Part shown: piece by piece, positions 5,119 to 9,462 of the stretch
Numbering within the stretch: position 1 is the stretch's first letter
Layout: each line of letters opens with the position of its first letter
Assembly: GCA_947453585.1 (NCBI GenBank)
Contig: CANGHQ010000040.1
Coordinates: 1-9,462, forward strand
Direction of reading: 5' to 3'
From: Burkholderiales bacterium
Lineage (GTDB): Bacteria > Pseudomonadota > Gammaproteobacteria > Burkholderiales > Burkholderiaceae_C
Length of the DNA stretch: 9,462 nt
Translations under genes and position numbers: made by a program
Notes under the pieces: generated by a model
The model's input: the letters and a program-made list of their open reading frames with translations, nothing else
The model's database searches: none
Told to the model about the DNA's origin: nothing

Positions 5119-5367
5119 ATGATTCAGAACCACACCATTTCTCTCCTGTCCCCTGTGACCATCGGCAAATACCGTATCGCCGCCTGCCCCCGCCCCTTGG
5201 GCAGCGGCCGCTTTGAAGCCCAGGTTTCCATTGCCAGCGGGCGTGGCAGCGCCAGCACCGACCGCGTCATGCGCTTTAGCGATGACTTCTCGACCCACGA
5301 CGCCGCAGCGCATTACGCTCTGTCCCAAGGCATCAATTGGGTATGCGCGGCCACGCGCACCCAGTAA
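5119..5367 (+). CDS. small hypothetical protein upstream of infA
   Basis: I do not recognise this gene with confidence. From the ATG at 5119 it has 82 residues (MIQNHTISLLSPVTIGKYRI). An in-frame ATG at 5080 would give 95, and neither has a visible Shine-Dalgarno. The protein is soluble, with no signal peptide or membrane segment. It shows an alternating strand pattern: YRIAACPRPLGSGRFEAQVSI, then VMRFSDDF and a helix with AAHYALSQGINWV. That suggests a small beta-beta-beta-alpha fold, with the strand motif GRFEAQVSI reminiscent of short Burkholderiales proteins of unknown function. It precedes infA by 41 bases on the same strand behind the structured leader, so co-transcription is likely and a stress or cold role is possible but unproven. 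Confidence 0.6.
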   Translation: MIQNHTISLLSPVTIGKYRIAACPRPLGSGRFEAQVSIASGRGSASTDRVMRFSDDFSTHDAAAHYALSQGINWVCAATRTQ

Positions 5368-5408
5368 CTTTTTCAACTACGACGATAATTGCGTCCAAAG
5401 GACACACC

Positions 5409-5663
5409 ATGGCTAAAGAAGAACTGATTGAAATGATGGGCGTTGTGAACGAGGTCTTGCCTGACACCCGTTTTCGCGTCACCCTGGACAACGGCCACCA
5501 GCTGATTGCCTATTCGGCCGGCAAGATGCGCAAAAACCACATCCGCATTCTGGCGGGCGACCGCGTGTCGCTCGAACTCTCGCCTTACGACCTGAGCAAA
5601 GGCCGCATCAACTTCCGCCACATCGAAGGCCGTGGCCCGATGGTGCCGCGCACTCCGCGATAA
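5409..5663 (+). CDS. infA: translation initiation factor IF-1 (free-standing paralogue)
   Basis: IF-1 binds the A site of the 30S subunit during initiation. The 84 residues form an S1/OB-fold domain. MAKEELIEMMGVVNEVLPDTRFRV and DNGHQLIAYSAGKMRKNHIRILAGD align with E. coli IF-1, as does the ending SPYDLSKGRINFR. E. coli IF-1 (72 residues) stops about there, so this copy has a basic/proline tail HIEGRGPMVPRTPR of about 14 residues. The ATG has AAAGGA (5397-5402) six bases upstream. Betaproteobacteria often carry one infA in the ribosomal-protein cluster and another elsewhere; the absence of ribosomal genes here suggests this is the second. A terminator hairpin follows. Confidence 0.95.
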   Translation: MAKEELIEMMGVVNEVLPDTRFRVTLDNGHQLIAYSAGKMRKNHIRILAGDRVSLELSPYDLSKGRINFRHIEGRGPMVPRTPR

Positions 5664-5671
5664 GCAATAAC

Positions 5672-5703
5672 CCCGCTGGTTCCAAGCGGGTCTGGGCGTT
5701 TTC
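5672..5703 (+). terminator. terminator after infA
   Basis: CCCGCT (5672-5677) pairs with AGCGGG (5685-5690) around a seven-base loop, starting 8 bases past the infA stop and followed, after TCTGGGCG, by TTTT. The gap between stem and T-run makes it a moderate rather than strong terminator. It also separates infA from the convergent DAHP synthase gene. Confidence 0.5.
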
Positions 5704-5710
5704 TAAAGGC

Positions 5711-6790
5711 TCAGCTTTTCAGAGCCGCGCGCCGCGCGCGCACCGCTTGCGCCAGGCCTTGCAATACCGGCGCGGTTTGTTCCACGCTGATGCAGGCATC
5801 GGTAACCGACACGCCCCGCGCCAGTGCCTGACCGGGCACGATGTCTTGGCGACCTTCGTACAAATGGCTCTCGATCATCAGGCCGGTAATGCGCGTCTCA
5901 CCGGCCGCAATTTGCGCCGCCACGTCGGCTGCCACGGCAATTTGCCGCTGGTGCTGCTTGCTGCTGTTGGCGTGTGACACATCCACCATCACCTGTTCGC
6001 GCAAGCCAAAGGCTTTGAGCAGCGCGCAGGCTGCAGCCACATCGGCTGCCGCGTAATTGGGTTGCTTGCCGCCGCGCAAAATGACGTGGCAGTTGTCGTT
6101 GCCCCGCGTCTCAAAAATCGCGGCCTGGCCCCACTTGGTCATGCCCATGAATGCGTGGGGCGCTTGTGCCGCCAGAATTGCGTCGCTGGCGACCTTGACG
6201 CCGCCGTCCGTGCCGTTTTTGAAGCCCACCGGGCAGCTCAGGCCGCTGGCGAGTTGGCGGTGGCTTTGGCTCTCGGTGGTGCGCGCGCCAATGGCGCCCC
6301 AGCTCACCAGATCGCTGATGAATTGCGGGCTGAGCAAGTCCAAAAACTCGGTGCCTACGGCTAGGCCCAGGCCCACGATGTCGAGCAGCAGCGTGCGCGC
6401 TAGCGTCAGGCCCTCGTTGATCGAAAAACTGCCGTCGAGGTGCGGGTCGTTGATATAGCCCTTCCAGCCCACGGTGGTGCGCGGCTTCTCAAAATACGTG
6501 CGCATCACGATGAGCAACTCGCCTTGCAGCGCGTCGGCTTGGGCCTTGAGCCAGTGCGCATATTCCATGGCCTGGCCGTGGTCGTGAATCGAGCACGGGC
6601 CCACCACCACGATCAGGCGGTCGTCGCGCCCGTGCAGCACCTCGCAAATGGCTGCGCGGCTGCGCTCCACCGTGGCCAGCACCGCCTCGGAGGCGGGCAA
6701 CTGCTCTTGCAAGAGCACGGGCGTGATCAAGGGGCGCACGGCGCCAATGCGGGTGTCGTCGGTGCGGATCTGGTCGGGGGTGTGGGGCAT
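5711..6790 (-). CDS. aroG: 3-deoxy-7-phosphoheptulonate (DAHP) synthase, class I
   Basis: DAHP synthase joins phosphoenolpyruvate and erythrose 4-phosphate, the first step of the shikimate pathway in the cytoplasm. From the ATG at 6790 it has 359 residues, against 350-356 for the E. coli isoenzymes. A TTG at 6808 would add six residues; neither start has a good ribosome binding site. The metal ligands of the class I alpha enzyme are visible: C66 in GPCSIHD, H273 in DVSHANSSKQ, E307 in MIESHLYEG and D331 in VTDACIS. Substrate motifs RTYFEKPRTTVGWKG, GAIGARTTESQ and PVGFKNGTDG are intact. The N-terminal extension typical of feedback-regulated isoenzymes is present, but whether Phe, Tyr or Trp inhibits cannot be read here, so the symbol is by family. 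It lies 44 bases downstream of the HD-domain gene on the same strand, probably co-transcribed. Confidence 0.95.
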   Translation of the reverse strand: MPHTPDQIRTDDTRIGAVRPLITPVLLQEQLPASEAVLATVERSRAAICEVLHGRDDRLIVVVGPCSIHDHGQAMEYAHWLKAQADALQGELLIVMRTYFEKPRTTVGWKGYINDPHLDGSFSINEGLTLARTLLLDIVGLGLAVGTEFLDLLSPQFISDLVSWGAIGARTTESQSHRQLASGLSCPVGFKNGTDGGVKVASDAILAAQAPHAFMGMTKWGQAAIFETRGNDNCHVILRGGKQPNYAAADVAAACALLKAFGLREQVMVDVSHANSSKQHQRQIAVAADVAAQIAAGETRITGLMIESHLYEGRQDIVPGQALARGVSVTDACISVEQTAPVLQGLAQAVRARRAALKS

Positions 6791-6834
6791 GGAGTGGGCG
6801 CGGGGCAAATCAAATAAAGGGGTATTTTCGCCCC

Positions 6835-7422
6835 TCAGGCCTGCGCGTCCTTCATGGCGGCCTTGTAGACCGAGTTTTTGGGCGCGGCCATCAGGCGGCG
6901 CAGCATGGGCTCAAAAGTGCTCATCGGCAAAATTTCCAGCGCCGGGTCAAAGGCGCGGTTGTCATAGAGCGCAATGAATTCTTCGGTCTGGGCGTAATGC
7001 GCATGCCCCTTGAACATGTCGCGCATGTCGCGGTTCAGGCCGATGTGGTGGAAGAAGTTGTAGCCCTGAAAAATGCCGTGGTTTTGCACCATCCACAAAT
7101 TGGCTTCGCTGACAAAGGGTTTGAGGATGGCCGCAGCAATGTCCGGGTGGTTGTACGCGCCCAGGGTGTCGCCAATGTCGTGCAAAAGCGCGCAGACCAC
7201 GTATTCTTCGTCGCGCCCATCGGCCAGCGCCAGGGTGGCGGTTTGCAGCGAGTGGCTATAGCGGTCTATCGGAAAGCCGCCGTAGTCGTTTTCCAGCAAC
7301 TGCAAGTGCGCTATCACCCGGTCGGGCAGGCTTTTGGCGGCGTGCATCACTTCTGGGACGATGATGGCCCAGTCCTCTTTGGTGCTTTCTTCCATGCGGG
7401 TAAAGGTGGCGCGTGCGTTCAT
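6835..7422 (-). CDS. HD-domain protein, likely PhnZ/MIOX-type diiron oxygenase
   Basis: This 195-residue HD-superfamily protein would usually be annotated as a phosphohydrolase. The ATG at 7422 has GGAGA eight bases upstream, and the much longer open frame behind it is not conserved-looking. Candidate ligands are H57 (YSHSLQTA), H81-D82 (LLHDIGD), H92 (NHPDIAAA), H115 (VQNHGIF) and D154 (ALYDNRAF). From memory this order and spacing match the mixed-valent diiron oxygenase PhnZ (H34, H58, D59, H80, H104, D161) and myo-inositol oxygenase. Y47 also sits ten residues before H57, as Y24 does in PhnZ, but PhnZ's E27 corresponds to F50. An oxygenase acting on a small organic substrate is therefore plausible; the substrate is unknown and no phosphonate genes are nearby. 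It precedes DAHP synthase in a likely operon. Confidence 0.8.
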   Translation of the reverse strand: MNARATFTRMEESTKEDWAIIVPEVMHAAKSLPDRVIAHLQLLENDYGGFPIDRYSHSLQTATLALADGRDEEYVVCALLHDIGDTLGAYNHPDIAAAILKPFVSEANLWMVQNHGIFQGYNFFHHIGLNRDMRDMFKGHAHYAQTEEFIALYDNRAFDPALEILPMSTFEPMLRRLMAAPKNSVYKAAMKDAQA

Positions 7423-7539
7423 ACGGGGTGTCTCCGGGGCCTTGGGGAAGCCAGTATGGCACTGCAATGGCGCCCCCAAGAATGGGCCGGCTTTGCGATG
7501 GGTCACGGCGGCGACTTGAGGGTTGCGCACAATGAGCGG

Positions 7540-8175
7540 ATGACCGAACGCGAACAAACCCTGGGTGAAGAAATTGCCAACGCGGTAAGCCATGGCGTGG
7601 CGCTCTTGGCTGCGCTGGCTACCGTGCCTTTTTTGGTGATGGCGGCCAGCCACCGCCATCCGTCGGCGGTGGTGGGTGCGGTGGTGTTTGGCGTGACCAT
7701 GGTGCTTTTGTACCTGGCGTCCACCCTGTACCACGCCCTGCCCCCCGGACGGGCCAAGCGCGTGTTCATGAAGCTTGACCACAGCGCGATTTACCTGTTT
7801 ATTGCCGGCAGCTACACGCCGTTTGCGCTGGGCGCGCTCGATGGCCCTTGGGGCTGGACGCTGTTTGGCGTGGTGTGGACGCTGGCTGCGGCTGGCGTGG
7901 CGCTCAAGGCCTTTGACCGGCTGTCGCACCCCTGGTGGTCCACCGGCCTGTACCTGGCCATGGGCTGGCTGGTGCTGGTGGCCGCCGTGCCCATGCTCGA
8001 GCGCGTGCCCCTGGAAGGGCTGGCTTGGCTGCTGGCCGGGGGCGTGGCTTATACCTTAGGCGTGGTGTTTTTTGTGCTCGACCACCGGGTGCGCTACGCC
8101 CACGCCATCTGGCACGGCTTTGTGGCTACCGGCACCGGGCTGCACGTGGTGGCGATCATGGGTTACGCCGGGTAA
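7540..8175 (+). CDS. hemolysin III / PAQR family membrane protein (YqfA-like)
   Basis: This is a 211-residue integral membrane protein of the hemolysin III family (TIGR01065), the bacterial branch of the PAQR receptors. Its function in bacteria is unclear, and pore-forming activity has been shown only for a Bacillus member. About seven hydrophobic segments are visible. The family's metal-site motifs are present: LASTLYHALP with downstream KLDHSAIYLFIAGSYTPF, then HPWWSTGLYLAMGW, and the C-terminal HAIWHGFVATGTGLHV with the HxxxH pair. The ATG at 7540 gives the typical MTxRxQTLGEEIANAVSHG start. An in-frame ATG at 7498 would add 14 residues, and the frame stays open back to 6997 only as antisense of the HD gene. 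It diverges from the HD-domain gene across 117 bases. Confidence 0.9.
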   Translation: MTEREQTLGEEIANAVSHGVALLAALATVPFLVMAASHRHPSAVVGAVVFGVTMVLLYLASTLYHALPPGRAKRVFMKLDHSAIYLFIAGSYTPFALGALDGPWGWTLFGVVWTLAAAGVALKAFDRLSHPWWSTGLYLAMGWLVLVAAVPMLERVPLEGLAWLLAGGVAYTLGVVFFVLDHRVRYAHAIWHGFVATGTGLHVVAIMGYAG

Positions 8176-8185
8176 AACGGGCTTG

Positions 8186-8199
8186 GCGCCTCGCGGCGC
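8186..8199 (+). terminator. weak hairpin between convergent genes
   Basis: GCGCC (8186-8190) and GGCGC (8195-8199) form a five-pair stem with a TCGC loop in the 49-base gap between the convergent hemolysin III and MFS genes. No T-run follows, so termination here may depend on rho or on the GC-rich hairpin alone. Confidence 0.25.
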
Positions 8200-8224
8200 G
8201 CGCAAGGTTTGCGGTCTGGCGCCT

Positions 8225-9442
8225 TTAGCCCTGGCCGTCAATTGCGCGGTTGCGCAACCGTTCTGCCCCCGGAACACCCAGTTCGGGGTGCAGCTTGGCC
8301 GCCACCAGCCAGCCCGCCAAGAGCGCCACGCCAGCCACCGCAAACACCCCGGCCACAGGAAAAAACTGCAGCACCAGCCATGCAATGCCCGGCGACACAA
8401 TGCCCGAGGCGTCGCGAAAGCTTGAATACACCGCCGACATTTCGGTGCGCTCGGACGGTTTAACCGCCATCAAAAACGGCAGGCCTGCGCAGGTGTCCAG
8501 CAGCACCAAAAAGTAGGTGCCCAAAATCAGCAGCGCCACCGTGGTCCAAGGCCAGGGCGACAGAAGCGTTGCTGCCAGAAAAAACATGCCCCCGCCCAAG
8601 CAGCCCGCGCGCACGGCGGTGCGCACCGAGTGCTGGCGCATCCAGCGCAGCATGAGCGGCGCCATAAACAAGCCCATATTGGCCAGTGACGACGCCACGC
8701 CGCCCACGGTTTCGCCCAGGCCGTTTTCCAGCGCAAAAATGCCCACGTAGACAAAGTAAAACCACCAGCCGCAAGAGCGAATCACTGGAATCAGCCAGCC
8801 GGTCACCAAGCGCGGCTGGGCAAAAAAGCGCTGCACATGTGCCAGCGGATGGCGGCGCTGCGTGCTGGCAGCCTTGGCAATGGCTTTGCCGCTGCCCAGC
8901 CGTGTTTTCCAGACCAGGACCAGCAAGACTGCAGATGCCGCACCCACCAGGGCAAACGGCGCCCAGGCGCCCGCCGTCAGCAGCCACACCCCTAGCGCCG
9001 GTCCCGCCACCCAGCCCATGCCGCCGTAAAAAAGGCGCAGCGTTTCCAGGCGGCTGAAATCGGTTTTGCCCACGTGGTCCAGTACATAGGCGTTAAAGCA
9101 AACAAAGGAAATGGCCGCCGCCATTACGCTGAGCAAGAGCGCCAGCGTGACCCAGTGGCCGCCCAGCGCGCCCGCCGCCGCCCCTGCCACGTACAGGCCG
9201 CTGGCAAACAGGTAAATCGCCCGGCGGGGAAAGCGCCGCGCCAGCGCCGGCACCATGAGCGCGGTGAGCAGCGACACCAGCCCGATGGCAAAGTAAATCT
9301 GCGACACCACCGCCGCGCTGCCCCAGGCGCGGTACATCACCAGCGGATAGACCGACAGCGTGCCGCCGCGCACCAAGGCTTCGAGGCCGCCAATGCGGGC
9401 GAAGTCTTCAACACGGGGTTTGCGGATGGGGGCGGTGGACAT
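8225..9442 (-). CDS. MFS transporter, 12 transmembrane segments
   Basis: This 405-residue major facilitator superfamily permease sits in the inner membrane. Its substrate cannot be told from sequence. About twelve hydrophobic helices are arranged as two six-helix halves. The halves are separated by a basic cytoplasmic loop near residues 185-210 (KTRLGSGKAIAKAASTQRRH). A basic loop LARRFPRRAIYL after helix 2 (about 67-78) occupies the place of the MFS motif A. The N-terminus has no signal peptide. The ATG at 9442 is followed by basic and acidic residues before helix 1; no clear Shine-Dalgarno was seen, and the upstream region is cut by the window end. It is convergent with the hemolysin III-type gene, so it is probably not in an operon with anything else in view. 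Confidence 0.87.
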   Translation of the reverse strand: MSTAPIRKPRVEDFARIGGLEALVRGGTLSVYPLVMYRAWGSAAVVSQIYFAIGLVSLLTALMVPALARRFPRRAIYLFASGLYVAGAAAGALGGHWVTLALLLSVMAAAISFVCFNAYVLDHVGKTDFSRLETLRLFYGGMGWVAGPALGVWLLTAGAWAPFALVGAASAVLLVLVWKTRLGSGKAIAKAASTQRRHPLAHVQRFFAQPRLVTGWLIPVIRSCGWWFYFVYVGIFALENGLGETVGGVASSLANMGLFMAPLMLRWMRQHSVRTAVRAGCLGGGMFFLAATLLSPWPWTTVALLILGTYFLVLLDTCAGLPFLMAVKPSERTEMSAVYSSFRDASGIVSPGIAWLVLQFFPVAGVFAVAGVALLAGWLVAAKLHPELGVPGAERLRNRAIDGQG

Positions 9443-9462
9443 GTACGGCGTTGGTAGCAGAC

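Noticed and set aside
6997..7539. Upstream extension of the hemolysin III-type gene to 392 residues
   Set aside because: The extension is the antisense of the HD-domain gene; the family start matches the ATG at 7540.
7423..7929. Upstream extension of the HD-domain gene to a 364-residue protein
   Set aside because: The extra region is rich in Arg, His and Gln and lies opposite the hemolysin III gene. The ATG at 7422 has a clear ribosome binding site.

Overview
The window looks like a chromosomal segment of a betaproteobacterium, most likely Burkholderiales/Comamonadaceae (Rhodoferax, Limnohabitans or Polaromonas type). This rests on the codon use and GC level, the minCDE proteins with an Ala/Pro-rich MinC linker, a second free-standing infA, and NnrU and hemolysin III family proteins of that flavour. 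The genus is inference; no search was possible.

Layout. Bases 1-145 are one end of an IS5-group insertion sequence, with the transposase N-terminus and terminal repeat, inserted at a CTAG that contains the stop codon of a leftward nnrU-like membrane protein gene (146-724). The 402-bp gap to minC (725-1126) is unlike the rest of the window. It holds two perfect DnaA boxes, a third near-perfect one, then a GC-rich stretch, four consecutive DnaA-trios and an AT-rich tract. This is the architecture of a bacterial origin-unwinding element, so the gap is a candidate oriC. A 14-codon ORF with a perfect Shine-Dalgarno lies on its minus strand.

Next comes the rightward division-site operon minC-minD-minE (1127-3116). 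After it are two 90-bp palindromic elements in opposite orientation, with a shared loop core but different, compensated stems (3155-3244 and 3307-3396). An Lrp/AsnC regulator (3427-3906, minus) follows, with a 20-bp palindrome in front of it. Then comes a class I glutamine amidotransferase (minus) with its own terminator. Divergent from it is a structured leader feeding a small unknown protein and a second translation initiation factor IF-1 gene (about 4932-5663).

The right third has a two-gene leftward unit: an HD-domain protein carrying the full metal-ligand set of PhnZ/MIOX-type diiron oxygenases, followed by class I DAHP synthase, the entry enzyme of aromatic amino acid synthesis. A divergent hemolysin III/PAQR-family membrane protein and a leftward, convergent 12-TM MFS transporter close the window.

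Most genes are ordinary housekeeping genes. The unusual material is between them: the origin-like gap, the covarying palindromic repeats, the three-stem leader before infA, and the IS landing on a stop codon. No CRISPR, tRNA, rRNA or phage genes were seen.
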